A stretch of DNA of 64,000 bases from positions 496,001 through 560,000 of the forward strand of contig JAHYIO010000008.1 in the NCBI GenBank assembly GCA_020543525.1, in the 5' to 3' direction. Positions 34,704-47,060 of the stretch are shown here, in pieces. A model generated the notes under the pieces. The model saw only the letters and a program-made list of their open reading frames with translations. It searched no databases and was not told the DNA's origin. The position numbers and the translations under genes were made by a program. Within the stretch, counting starts at the first letter, position 1. Every line of letters starts with the position of its first letter. The DNA is from Coriolopsis trogii (taxonomy: Eukaryota; Basidiomycota; Agaricomycetes; Polyporales; Polyporaceae).

Positions 34704-37567
34704 CCTCGTCTCCGTGCGCTGTTGTCTTCAGACTCCCCAGGGCGTGCTTCACTCGTAGCGGGAGCAAGAAATGCCTCCGCCAGGCACGGGAGGAGGCTTA
34801 ATTGTCGGGCGTCCGGAGCGAGGGCCCGGCGTCTGTCGAGTGGCACGGACGACCTCGAGGCAGGGCTCCAACGCCTTCTCCTCTTCCCAGCCCACAGCGC
34901 TCGCGCTAGCTCCTCTGCCCAACACAATAGCCCGTGCATCACAAAACCATGCCGCCCTCGCCCTGACACCCCTCGTCTGCACCTCCACTACGACGCTCTC
35001 CGTGACGACTCCTTACGCATACGAACCATCCTCCGGGCCACTCGGAGACACGGATCCCAGCGACAACCCCGCGCGTGCCTGTCTCTAATCTTGTCTTCTC
35101 CGCCTCAGCCTCCCGTCCCTGCGAGCGAGCGAGCACTCGACGCGTCTTATCGGCCGTCCACCACGCGATCGAAATCGGCCCGTCATCTCGCTCGAACGTC
35201 TGAACCTTGTCATATCCTCCCGGTGAGTCGCACAGCTCGCATCCGAACTTCCCCTGACTCTATCTTCTTACTCTCCGTCTCTCATCTCCTTTCCTTCGCT
35301 CTTTTCTCTCCCTCTTCCTTCCTTTTCCCTCACCTCGCCAGGCCGCGCTTCTCTCATGTCCAAGCAATCCTTCTTGCCCCTCGAGGTCAGTCCGTCTGCG
35401 CCAACATACCCGCAGGAGACTGTGTATTCACACCGCACATGACAGCTCTTGCCCGAGTGGCTCGTAGAGAGCCCCATCACGTTCGACGACCTCCGCTGCA
35501 CGTCCCCGCCCTCCACCATCTTCCGCATGTCCCTCCCCCCGAGCCCCGTCAAGTACAGAAAGGGCTCCTTTATCCGCGGCGGCGACAGCGTCCTCTCCCT
35601 CGCTTCAGGCAGCAGCGGATCCGACATCGACTCGGACACGGAGCCGAACGCGCACGCTGACCCCAGTCTGCCGATCGCAGGATGCGATCATGTGAATGCC
35701 GGCGGCCATACGAACGCGCGGGAGCCCCAGAGGCCCCTCGCGGAGTCGCGGAGCTTCTTGTGGGACGCAGACGCAGAAGAAGAAGACGATGCAGAGCACG
35801 CAGACGACGAAGGCGGAGACGACGACGATGACGACGCCACGTTACACGAACATAACAACCTCCTCGACTCCTCCTTCTTTGACAACGAACGCGAGTGCCC
35901 CGACTTTGACACCTCGCCCATCGACCCCTTCTTCGTCCCTCCCAAGCCCTCTTCTCAGCCCCAGCCCCAGCCACAGTCCCAATCGCGCACGCACTCGCGC
36001 CCCTCGTCCGCGTCGGAGTACGGCTCCAGCCCGTGGTTCATGCACATCGACCCCACCGCGCTCGCGCCGCTCGACGACCAGCTGCTGCAATCCCCCACGG
36101 ACGCGTTCGCCGATCTGTGCTACGCGCACGCCGTCGAGCTCCCGGACTCGGCGGGGGGAGGAGGGACGCCGGGGAGTTACTCGTGGAGGCGGTTCAGTCG
36201 GCTGAGGCCGTTGTCGCCGTTCAGTGAGGGCGAGGAGGACGAGGACGAGGACGAAGAGGAAGAGGAGGAGGAGGAGAGCTCGAGCGAGGCGGACTCGGAC
36301 TCGGACCAGCTCGCGTCCCCTGAGCAGCAACGTCCGTCGCCTGGCATCGGTGCGGGCACACACTTTGGGTCGCCGATGACGCGCGCCTCACCGCCGCAGC
36401 CGAGGGTGTACAGCCCGACGCCGGCGTCGCACGACCCGCGCCCGGACCGGCACGCGCGCCATTATCACCAGGAGAGCGATGGGTCGATCCGGATTGGGTT
36501 CAGGAGCGGGAGCGGGATGATGCTGCAGCGCGAGGTGAGTCGAGTCTTTGCGTTTGCTTCCTCTGCTCCGCTCCGGTGCGTGCGTACGTGCCGTGCTCGA
36601 GGCGCGTTCGACGTCGTGCGGTGTGTTTCAGGTGGGGCCAGGACGGCGCGAGGACGGGGATAGGGAGACACGTGCTTTGCTGCTTCCTGTCGTGGTGTAC
36701 GATTCGGAGGTCGCGGTTCCTGCTTTGCTGCTCGCCATCTGCGCGCGCTTTGTGCGGCATGGCCCATCTGTCCATCTTGCCATCGTGGAGAAGGTCGATG
36801 GCAGGGTATCGGTGGCACTCGCGGACGCTGGATGGGTGCTGGGGCCGCCGGCTTGGTGGTGGAAGCAGGGCTCGGACCAGAGGCGCAGAACAGAACGGGG
36901 TGTGGATTGTTGGGCAGTGTGTCGTTTGGTCCCGAGCAGCGTTCGAAGCCTTGCGGGCGTCTGGATCATCGCCTCAGACATTGTCTTCGTGTGGTCTGCG
37001 GCTGGCCTGCGCACCGCAAAGAGCTCCCGCTCACATGACGCACGTCCCGCCTTCTTGTTCAAGTGAGGTTCCGGCTCGCTCTCTCTCGTGCTCGTGTATG
37101 AGATGGAACGTTGACTGACAACGTTCATCATCTTGCAGACGCTCTCGCCCACGTTCGCGTTCGGTCCCTCTCCCCCGTCCAAGACGAAGCCGCCCCCGCC
37201 CTCGCTCGCAGCGGCCGGACACCAGGCGGAGAACGCGGAAGACGGCAGGGACGATGGGGACGCAGACGCGTTCGGGAGACGCGCGAGGGCGTCGCCGCCG
37301 CCGCTGTTCCTGCCGTCCCCCGCGGTGTCGCAGGCGCAGCTCGCGCTGCTGTTTGGGAGTGCGAGGGCGGCGCGGGCGGGGGAGAGCGTGCATTTCTTTC
37401 CGGCGTCGGCGCATGCGAACGCGGGTGGGGATGGGAGTGGGAAGCGTAAGGCGGGGCTGAGGATCTCGACGGCGACGGGGGCGAGCGGGACGTGGCTGAG
37501 GAGGATACGCGCTGGGTTCTCTGGCTGACGGTGCTGTGCGCTCGTGCTCGTGCTCGTGCTGGTTGAT
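34704..37567 (+). repeat. segmental duplication, copy 2
   Basis: Direct repeat of about 25486-28378. The left end is near CTCCGTGCGCTGTTGTCTTC and the right end just after GTGCTGGTTGAT. Copy 2 lacks about 12 nt present in copy 1 before the 5' splice site near 35215, and has a short insertion at about 35045. Confidence 0.85.
35356..37528 (+). CDS. serine/acid-rich protein of unknown function, duplicate copy 2
   Basis: Intact paralogue of the gene at 26155: exons 35356-35385, 35446-36534 and 37139-37528, all phase 0, 502 residues. Splice sites are at the same codons. The first and last exons are the same length in both copies (30 and 390 nt). Exon 2 is 9 nt longer here; length changes fall in acidic or Ser/Gln-rich tracts and keep the frame. 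The acidic tract is extended (EDEDEDEEEEEEEE type) and the 5' acidic region has an extra SSFFDN insertion. Localisation and role unknown, as for copy 1. Confidence 0.72.
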
Positions 37568-38065
37568 GGTTGATGGTCTGTGTTGTGTGATTGGTGCGCC
37601 AGATTCTGCGAACAGGGGTGCTGCTTTGCGTGGCTTCTCTCCCCTTCTCCCTTCTTCCCCTTCACTCCTCCCCTCCCTAAAAGTTACCTTTCGTTCTTGG
37701 TATGTTCGACTTAATCGCTCTCTCGTGAGCGGGGGTTGTATCATTATTGTTCCTTCGCCGTCGCTTCCTGTTAGACACACCATACTTGGATTTCGCGCCC
37801 CCGAGTTGCCGCCAGCATCTTTCTCTTTCCTTTCGTTGCTCTGGGACTGGGACTCGAGTGGGGGCCGTTGCTCTTTTTGTGTATCTATAACCTTGCCTTC
37901 TCTTTTCGTTGTTTCTTGCTCGTTCGTTCTCCGTTGTTGCTTCTTTCTCTTGCCGAATCGATCGTGTACTGCCACCCCCGGCATCCTGTCCCCGTCCAGA
38001 TCTCCACGTCTTGTCCTCGTATACTCTCATCTTGACATCTAGTACGGTATCTGTCCTGTCGTATA
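37568..38065. other. 3' flank of copy 2, no gene seen
   Basis: Unique sequence beyond the duplication junction. Pyrimidine-rich in parts; no supported exon. Confidence 0.4.
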
Positions 38066-38180
38066 CATCCATCCACCCATCCACCCATCCACCCATCCAC
38101 CCATCCACCCATCCACCCATCCACCCATCCACCCATCCACCCATCCACCCATCCACCCATCCACCCATCCACCCATCCAT
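38066..38180 (+). repeat. minisatellite, 8-nt unit CATCCACC
   Basis: About fourteen nearly perfect head-to-tail copies, followed by two copies of ATGTATCCGTCC. Because 8 is not a multiple of 3, the array reads as Pro/His/Ser repeats or Trp/Gly/Asp repeats in the two directions. These frames are artefacts of the repeat. Confidence 0.95.
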
Positions 38181-39189
38181 GTATCCGTCCATGTATCCGT
38201 CCGACGTCTTGTCCATCTATCTGCAGATCATCATTCTATTCAGTCACTCGGTCCAACGGACGGTCTTCGCCTCTCTTCTTCGTTGTGTTGTGTTATGTCG
38301 TCTTCGAGTCCGGATTTGGCCTGGACGCTCACTCCCCTCCCTCCACGCTACGCATGTGTACCATTATTATCATCCCTGCCTACTCGGGCCAGGCTCGTCC
38401 GTGGCCGGCTGTCACATTATTTTCAATTCCACCCTCCAACTGTACGTGAAGCACGCTTGTGTGCATGCGCAAACAGTGACCGCTATGCGGCACCTCCCCG
38501 GCCTGGGACGCTGTATCTGTGTCACCCTGTACTCACGCACACAAACGTGGATTCATAAATTCACAGATGTACAGCCTCTTGTCTCGACTCCGATCTAGTG
38601 TGGCATGGAGCTGCTATATAGTATATGCATGTGCATGATCAGTGAGCAGTGAGCACGTCGTTGGGGCGAGTATGTGTCGAGTCTCGACGACGCTGGCTGG
38701 TATACGTGCACTGTACCCCCTTGGCCGCCTGCATGCATGCGTACGCGCGGGGTGTCTCATGCGCGGTCACGGAGGTTCCGGACCCAGCTCGCCCTGAGTA
38801 TCCTGTTTGCTCGAATTCGATGTTCAACTTCGACTTGCCTCCGAAGAGATGTTATCACGCCACTCCGACCTTGTCCGGAGATGCCTCCATCGTGGCAGAT
38901 GCATCCGTTCTTCGAGATTCCAGACAGATGCAACCGTTCATGGATGGTGCATCCACGCGTACGAATGCCACCGGCAGCTCACGAGTCACGGACAGCCTAC
39001 CGCACTCCGGTCTGCTTGGGCACGTATGTACTACGGCTTCTGCGATTTGCACTCGGCCTGTGAGTCGGTTCACGCCATGATCTATTTCGTGTGCGTTGTA
39101 GAAGACGGCCCGGGGTCACCGTCTCTGCGCGCTGCTAATCCTCGAGTGAAACAGTCTCATATGCACTGCGTTGAATATTCTGCATATAG
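38181..39189. other. intergenic, no gene seen
   Basis: No supported exon. The region leads into the truncated membrane-protein relic. Confidence 0.4.
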
Positions 39190-39640
39190 CCATCACCGTA
39201 TGTTTTGTGAGTTAGGCCACTATGTATTGCGACGAGTCATCGATTACCAACATGATCAGACCACCACAGACATGCTAGAAAACAAGATAAGCTATGTGGT
39301 CGCGTTCATCGAACCGTCAGTGAAGCAGCCTATCTCACACTCTTTCCAAACCCGTACTCATAGATTCCTCTTCTGTAGACTCACCGCAATCCTTGTCAAC
39401 CGGTTCTTGCTGCAACTGCAAGAGGTGAAGAAGAGGATTGAGCGTGGGCGCAGCTTGGGAGACATGTCCTCCTTCAACTTTGACCGCGTAGTCGGCTGCT
39501 TGAGCTCGGAGCTCTAGGCCGAAGATGTGTTGGGAGGTGGTGAGGTCCCTGGCGACTTGGAGCTTGAGCCCAGGGAGAATCTCCACACCAACGAAGAGAT
39601 CGAACTCGTGGACCGTCTCTTTGAGCCGTGAACGGTCATG
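39190..39640 (+). pseudogene. 3' fragment of a DUF6533-type membrane protein gene
   Basis: Matches the last exons of the gene at 41657-43369. It reads LTAILVNRFLLQLQEVKKR, then FNFDRVVGCLSSEL, followed by a TAG where the intact gene has CAG (Gln); similarity continues beyond the stop (EDVLGGGEVPGD). None of the upstream transmembrane exons is present. It is a 5'-truncated duplicate. Confidence 0.75.
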
Positions 39641-39989
39641 TATATGACACCGGATGGCCCATGCCTCCACATTCAGGTAGTGTATCTTCTCGAGCATTAC
39701 CGCACTACGCTCTGCGACTTCTCCTCCGTGACCTGAATTTCATTATTGTCGCTTCTTGCCTCCATAACTTCGCGCATGCATAGAGGAATGCGAGGATTGC
39801 AACGCCCTGAATTTGTCCTCGTTGTACCTAGTTTCACCTTGCTTCGTTTGTTAAGGGCTTGATTCCTTGTATGAATTCACGAACACATTTCTTGGCCATA
39901 CGTAGGACTGCTTGACTGCGAGTAACTCGGAAGACGCTGTCACCGCCAAGGGACGTTGGACGAACCTGCCATTCAGGACATAACAAGCG

Positions 39990-40560
39990 CCACCTCGCAC
40001 GTAGTAGGCATACATGACGATGCGACGTGTGACATTCGCCTCTCAAAGTGCGTCCGTAGATCGAGCCCGCCTGTGTCCTCAACAATACATACTAACGTAG
40101 AGCAAGACTCAGACGCGACAGCCTCGCCTTCACCTACAGTGGCACTTGCAGCGCTGCCGCCACCTCTCTCGTCCATGGTGTATGAATGATCCTCGCTGCT
40201 CTCCTGAAGCGAATCCACGATCCGCCGCACACGCTCATTGACGGCAAACACAACGGCCTGGCCGAGCGCAACGCGGAGCAAACGCAGGACGATGCCCTTG
40301 CATTACGAACGGACGCCATTCGGGCACGACATCTCGGACGCTCGCGGCTCCCCGCTGGAGCGCGCTCTGCCCAGGTGCGGCGTCGGCATTCTACAGGCCT
40401 GTGAACTGAGTGACGGGCACAATATTTAGTCTAAGCCGGGACTGGAGGGACAATACGTACAGCTCTTGATGGTGGGCTGTTCTGGTGTGAACCCATCGCG
40501 CTCGAGATGAGGCCGGTGAGCATGTGACTGGTGCGACTCGGGAGTACGTACGTGCTGTAC
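39990..40560 (-). pseudogene. 3' fragment of the SFC1-type carrier gene
   Basis: The minus strand matches the last exons and intron of the carrier at 43802-45746. VLRVALGQAVVFAVNERVRR is clear, and upstream frames match the preceding segments with frameshifts. The stop codon of the intact gene is lost, and similarity extends into its 3' flank. The N-terminal two thirds of the carrier are absent. Confidence 0.75.
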
Positions 40561-41656
40561 CGGTAGTAAACACGATCATGATCACTTATGCCCGCATAGC
40601 TGTAGGGCGATACATATCCCGAGACGTATCTTGAGTTCGGTGGAGGTCGAGCTAAGAGCTTCGCTCGCGACGACTGATCGACTGGTGCCGGTGAGTCCTG
40701 AGTGGGGCTCAGCGCTCAAGCGCTCAGTCACGGTGACGGATGTTCCCGAGCCGTATCAGGCGATGGCCATTCGATGGACGTCGTTCACGGCGGTTGCCCA
40801 TCCAGCCCAACATCCAACATCCAACTCGTTTGAGTCGACGGCGACGGCGACGGCGACGGTCACTGACAGGGACATCGCAATCTTGACAACGTTAACATCC
40901 AAGTCTTCGACGACCTCGACCACCACGACAACGATGGTCAGTACCTAGTAGTTATCATCAGCATCTCATCTGGGTCCTGACCATTCTGCTCGAACTCCGT
41001 TGAAAACAGATTCAAGCCTACGGGATCATGGAGTTGTCGTAACACTTTGACCGAGTCACCGCCGGGCAACGGATAAAAGTTCAAAATTGTTCACCATTCA
41101 ACTTCTCCCCGGCGACGACGACGATGGTCAGGTCACCAGGTCTGACATTCTCATCTATCGCTATGATATCAACTGAGCTTTCTTTTTCTCTAATCTTTCA
41201 GGGTCTACAGGATGGTGCCGTGCCAGACTTCGTCTGCGGCTTGCTCCTGGTGGATCTTGTAGCCGCCATGGCGTTCAGTCCGAGTTCTGCACTGGCAGTG
41301 AATCATGATGGTGTGCAGGGTAGTGGTCCAAACGCCGTATCTTCGCTGACATATCGCAAGCCTGCCTCACCAGCAGGAGGTCTTGCATAACACATCATCA
41401 TAGAAGCGCAACACCTCAGGTTGCCGCAGATGAGTTCTCTGGACTTCTGGAGCTGACACCGGCCTGGGCGACCTTGATGTCGAAGGTCAGAGATCTTTAC
41501 GTTGCGGAATATTGAGCCATATCTCATCGATGTAGATGGACAGACAGATTGATGATCTGCGAACGAATGGATAAGTAGGCCTCTGAATCCCTTTGCAGAT
41601 GCAGCCTTCCCTATCTCGACCAGCAGCAAGTATCGACTCACATCGCGCTCAGAACA
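40561..41656. other. intergenic, no supported gene
   Basis: A plus-strand frame at 40631-40948 ends in a Thr/Ser-rich low-complexity run made by CGACGG repeats. It has no recognisable domain and is not called. Confidence 0.4.
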
Positions 41657-43369
41657 ATGTCCTCCATTCCGGCGGCCGAGACATCCCAGCTTATTGCCGA
41701 TGACCAGGCTGCGTGAGTGTACCCTCAGTCGTCATACCACTCCAATTCTGGCTGAACTATCTGCTATTGTGCTAGGCAGACGAGCAACTACTGCGATGTC
41801 GTCGTTCTCGGTGAGCGGTTGTGGTGGTCTTTTGTGACGACCGCTTACGCGCAGTACTGCGATCTGCAGCGTTGCTTATGCTTGAATGGTTCATGACACT
41901 ACCACGTGAAGTGGAGCTGTACTGGAAGGACAGACTCACTGTCGCCAAAGTACTGTTCTTTGTGAATCGATACTTGCCTCTTGTATTCAAAGCTAGCAGC
42001 TTTTTTGCATATTCCCTACAGTATACCGATCAGGTCAGTCCCATCCCTTTGTCTCTACAGCCATGTCACATGAATTGAAGCATGCGAACAGAAGTAGTAC
42101 CATTTATACGTGTTTCTTCTCGATGTATTCATGTGGCTGATGGAGTTGTGTAGGTGCACTGCCCAGATAGACGTGAGTCAAGTGTTAGATTACCTGCAAT
42201 ACATACCTTGGGCTGGTGAGCGTAACTGCCACGAAAAGCGAATATTCTGTACAATTCTGATCTCCATTTGTAGTCTTTGCTGCTATGCGAGCATACGCTT
42301 TGGGTGGTCGACGATGGCAACTTGAAATCACTGCTTTGACTCTTTTCCTCTCCAGCATGCCATTCATTATCAACGTTGTACGCAAAGTAGACCACACACG
42401 TTGGGTATTTGGTGAAGCTGATTGATCCGCTAGCTCATTAGTTTCATATTCGCCGAGTATGCATACGATCCGACGTTCGGCTGTATCGAGGTCCGGGACC
42501 CGCCTCCAACAATACTCCTAGCGTGCGTTTCTTGGATGTCAACTCTCCGTACGCTGTTTTTGACGGTGGATCAGGTGTATGGTAATGCTGTACATGTCGA
42601 TCCTCACGATAGCTCACAGGAATTTCAGTCGCAGTTGTGTCGCGCTCTTCTCTTATTATTGCCGACGCTCTGGTGATTGCCGTCACCTGGCTCGCGACTT
42701 ATAACACTGTTCGACTGGAAGCTCCGAATGCGAATGGCAGACGCAGCTCATTCGAAGCGCATTCTTGTGAACGGTTCGTCACACATTCGTTCGGGTATGC
42801 AAAGTTGGCTCATATATTTGAACATAGGGACCATATACTTCATGTGCGTTTCCCACAATGAGCCACTCTGCACACAGCTGAGCTCTCGGTAAGAACAGTG
42901 TTTTGTGCACACTAAATGCTCTGCATCTTTCCTTCACACTTAGCTCTGTGAGTTTGGCTGGTATTTATTGCAACGATTCATTAATCACGAACATGACCAG
43001 ATCGCCACAGCCTCGATAGGTGGTTTCACAAGCTACATTGCAACATTCACTGAACCGTCAGCGCAACAGCCTATATCGTTGTTCTACACACAAACTGACA
43101 GATCCCGCTTTCATAGACTCACCGCAATCCTCATCAATCGGTTCTTGCTAGACCTGCAAGAGGTGAAGAGGAGGAACGAGGGTCCGCGCAGTTTGGGGGA
43201 GATGTCTTCCCTCAACTTTGACCGCGTCGTCGGCTGCTTGAGCTCGGAGCTCCAGCCCGAAGACGTGTTGGGAGGTGGTGAGGTCCCTGGCGACTCGGAG
43301 GAGCCAAGGGAGGATCCCCTTCCAGGCGAAGAGATCGAACTCGTGGATCGTCAAGTTTCCGTTCCGTGA
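41657..43369 (+). CDS. DUF6533-type multi-pass membrane protein
   Basis: Agaricomycete-specific family of predicted seven-helix proteins of unknown function. Recognisable exons start at 41657-41712, 41776-41810 and 41855-42033. The third carries the DUF6533 signature: SAALLMLEWFMTLPREVELYW followed by KVLFFVNRYLPL. Later segments include VFLLDVFMWLMELCRC, MRAYALGGRRWQLEITALTL, YAYDPTFGCIEVRDPP and ALVIAVTWLATYNTVRLEA. The cytosolic tail reads LTAILINRFLLDLQEVKRR then LNFDRVVGCLSSEL. Several small introns in the middle could not be placed with certainty, and one segment near 42770 changes frame, so a damaged allele is possible. It converges on the SFC1-type gene, with 432 nt between stops. Confidence 0.65.
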
Positions 43370-43801
43370 TCGTGTGTACACATGGGGGAGTCCGAACATA
43401 CCTCCCCATTGAAACCGTGTATGTTCTCGCGATCCACTACACTTCTCTCCTCGTCGTGCCTCTCTATCTTGTCTAGTTTGCCATTTCTCGCTGCTTGATT
43501 CCTCCACTTCTTGGACGTATAGACCAACCTATCCCCCCAGTTTCACCTAGTTCTCCACGTCTTCGCTTCTTGGTTTCTCAATTCTTGGATAAATTAACGA
43601 ACGAATTTCTTGGCCTCCTTATTTCTGATACCGTACGGCCTCACATCGACATGGTCTATACATTGCTGAGTTGCCTTCCGAAGCGCATCCCTGGGCTAAG
43701 CCGTCCATGTCGTCAATCATACACATGCAAAGAAAAGACGCAGCACGCGTCTCCACCCCTCTCACCCACAGTCGCATACGCAACACCGCCACACCTCATC
43801 C

Positions 43802-45746
43802 TCACTCGCTATACGTGTTGTCCTCGCTGCTCCCCTGGAGCGTCTCCATGATCCGCCTCACGCGCTCATAGACAGCAAACACGACAGCCTGGCCAGGCGC
43901 GACGCGGAGCACACGCGGCGTGATACCCTTGTAGAAAGACCGGACGCCCTCCTGGCGCCACATCTCGGACGCGATCGCGGCTATCCGCTGGAACGCAGTC
44001 TGCCCCGGTACCGCTTCTGCTTTCTGCAAACCTGTGATTCGAATCGCGGGCGTGATGGTCAGTGAACGAGCAAGACAGGGGGACGGATGGGTGAGGGGAC
44101 GTACGGGTCTTGATCGTGTCTATGGGGGCGTTTGAGAAGGGACCCATGGCGCCGGAGATGAGACCGATGAGCATGTGCTGGTACGAAGGCAGGTCGGTAA
44201 GCTCCGGCTGTGCCCGGTGCGCGAACTTCTTCAACTCCTGGTACGCCGTAAAGTTTGCGCCTAACCAGCGCGTCCGTCAGTCCTCACAATTCCAGTACTG
44301 CACATATGCGTCACACCTTGGTTCGTCGCCTGACGAAGCGCAGTGAGGCTGACTCCACGATACAGCGCACTGAAGCCCTCCTCGCGCACGATCGCGTACA
44401 CGGCGTGCCCTGCGTTGCGGTACCGGGGAGCCTCGAGCGGGTCGGCGAGCGAGTGCTGCTGGGCCTGGAGCCGGATCTTGACGACCTCCATCGGGGTGAC
44501 CACCATCACCGCTTCTGTCACGCCCGCTCCCAGACCGGCTGTTTGTGCGTGAGAGGGTGTGCCATGCGAAGCGAAAAATGGGAGATAGCAGTATGGTGGG
44601 CGTCACGGTCCAGAAGCGACAGACGTTGGTGGGATGTAATGGGAGTGGTTGGGGGGCGTATGGGATTGGATGTCATAGCCAAGATCAGCAACCATGCTCA
44701 GGTCGCGATGGATGAGATAGAAGGCGCACCGATGAAGATGTTCCCTACGCTCGTCACGCCTGTCTCCTTATCCGCGAGCCACCCCTTGTACTTCTCGAAA
44801 CTCGCGAACCGAATCGCCATCTTCGGTACGATGCCAGAGAGAACGGCGCCGAGACCCTTGTAGAGCGCGAGTGGGGTTTCGCGTCGGACAATCATCGCGC
44901 CAGTCGCGATGAATCCGCGGGGTTTTGTCTGGAAGAGCGATTGTAGTCATGTTAGCTACGTTTCGCATGAAGCGGGGGGAGGCATGAGCGGAGAAAAGTT
45001 GTTCTAGCCACTAAGCAACGTTTTGCATACTCCGTATGCATGAATTAGGATGCGTGAACGTGTTCGACCGAGCAGAGTAAACTTCGGGTTTCACTGCGCA
45101 GCAGAAGATCTCAAGCGATGACGTATATGTGTACTCTCTGCGCCTCCGAAATTCTCGGACTTGCTCTTTGGGAAACAACAGAGCTTCGCAGACTGTGCAA
45201 ACTGTGCAGGTCGACCGCAACAGAAAGCCAGTCATGATAATGCTTCTCGACGCATGTCGCAATCGCTAACAGACCGGTCGCAATTGCAAAAGAAGAGAAG
45301 AAGAGAGCGTGTGTCCGCTCTAGCTCCGCCGCCACAATGACGATACGGCGCAGCGCATATATGCGAGTGCCAAGATCGACGGTTGCACCTAAAGAAGCAG
45401 ATCCCAGGCCGGCGGTGCAACGGATGCTCTCACCGACCCGGTACCCTGCCAATTTGGCAATGGAGATAATGCCGAGTACAAGGGAGATAGAGCGAGAGGG
45501 GGCCAACAAAAGACTCACTCCTGGTGCACGTCCTGACTTGGACAGCTGCATGCGGACCTTGATTGTGTCAAGAGGTTGGCAGCATAACTGCGTGACAATT
45601 TTGTGGAGTAGTAAGGATGGCAGTGAGCAATGGCACGAAGCTCACCACGAGAAACGGGAGAGACGTACTGCTTCCATTGCGCCTGCAAGACCTCCTGCGG
45701 TGAGTTGGGTAGCGAAGCCTACGGGCTTCTTTTCCGAGCGCGACAT
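43802..45746 (-). CDS. SFC1: mitochondrial succinate/fumarate carrier (SFC1/ACR1 type)
   Basis: Inner-membrane antiporter that imports succinate in exchange for fumarate, linking cytosolic isocitrate lyase and gluconeogenesis to the TCA cycle. Six exons (45746-45669, 45587-45519, 44928-44730, 44538-44317, 44260-44105, 44031-43802) sum to 954 nt, 317 residues, close to the yeast protein. The three carrier signatures are present: QPLDTIKVRMQL, TPMEVVKIRLQAQ and APIDTIKTRLQ. So are LYKGLGAVLSGIVPKMAIRF, TNQGANFTAYQELKKF and YKGITPRVLRVAPGQAVVF, which are characteristic of this subfamily. The ATG gives a short leader MSRSEKKPVGFATQLTAGG. The downstream relic at 40 kb is a copy of its 3' part. Confidence 0.92.
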
Positions 45747-47060
45747 GACTTGTAGAGGGTTGCAGCTTGCACGGTATGAGTGAGGGGGTCGGGGGTGGGT
45801 GATCCACGAACGAGAGGGGCAGAAGTCGACGTCGTGATTGATGAGAACGGGTTAAAAAGGTCGGGACAATGCTGGGCTGACACGATCGGCGGAGCGAGGA
45901 TGTGAGCGTCCGGATCGTATGTCGCACAAGAGCGCGCTGCAGACGCGTGCTTGGCATACCTGGATTTGAATACCTGTACGATAACGCTTGACGCTTGGTG
46001 TACGCGAAGGAAAAGGCAGCGTCGGGGTGGTCGAGGGTGGGTATATGCGGTGTGATGGAGTACGTCAGATAGCGACGGGGGGTCGGGAGGGGAGCTTGGC
46101 AGACTCGGGGGACGGACGAGATATATAGAGGGGCCATGCTGGGTGCGTGACAGGAGACTCGAGAGCGGAGAGCGGGAAAGGCATCGAGCACGAGCCCAGT
46201 CGCGTCGGCCGGAGTTGGCATGTGAATCTGCGCCTGCTCCTCCCCATCCCCAGACGGCTCTACCCCGCAACACCCCGCGTCCGTTCCGTCTGTTGGCCCT
46301 CCCCCGCTCTCGTTCCGCCTCTCCTCCGTCTCGGCCGTATGCTGGTCCAGCCACCCTCCGCTTTGCCTCCGAGTTCGCCCGGTGTCACCGCACACGTCGT
46401 AGTGACTTGCATATATGCTAGGTACATTCACGCTCACCTGAGCATCCTAGTACAGGAGCGTAAATGAGCGTACCTTAGCCTAGTCACGATGTGCGTACAT
46501 AGTCCAGACAGTCGAGAGGGGGGTATGTATGGCGTCATGAACTCGCTTTCGGCTATGGACCGGCCGTCCTTGTGATTTACTTCCGTGCCCGTGTGTCTCT
46601 TGGTCCGAGTCGTGCTGATGCTGCACGAACACGCTAGTCCGCAAGAATGAGGGAGACTGGTCTTGCCATCAGGCTGTTATGACAGATTGGTAGGTTCTCT
46701 TGCAAACAACAGTCCGAGGCGCGAGGCGTGGTCGTAGCGGGGGTGAGAGGAAAATGTCGATTTGCAGTGTCAATCGCCTGGTGAGCTGAGTTGCCAGGCC
46801 TAGGGAACGAGACGCCGTCGATGCGCGCGGTGAAGAGCAAGAAGAGTCTTCCAACCAATGAGTGGATGGGAGACAGCAGCTTGACGGCGCGAGTCCACGC
46901 GACGCGTCCTTCCCACACCCCCACTCGTCCTGCGCGTAGCTCAACTCGGCGTCCAGCATCATTCCTCTCAGTGTTCTCTCAGGTTCTCTCTCTCGCTGCT
47001 CCTGCTCCTTCTCGCATGTCGTGAAAATCTATTCTACCATCACCATATCGATCCTCGCGC
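45747..47060. other. divergent promoter region of SFC1-type and dynactin genes
   Basis: About 1.3 kb between divergent starts. A TATA-like ATATATAGA occurs at about 46120. The side next to the dynactin gene is rich in pyrimidines (CTCTCTCTCGCTGCTCC). No exon supported. Confidence 0.45.

Noticed and set aside
36628..37984. Two minus-strand frames of over 300 codons
   Set aside because: Antisense of exon 3 and the long intron of the duplicated gene. Arg/Pro/Ser bias is typical of a shadow of GC-rich codons.
37677..38216. Trp/Gly/Asp repeat protein
   Set aside because: Produced by translating the CATCCACC minisatellite. No start context or conserved flank.
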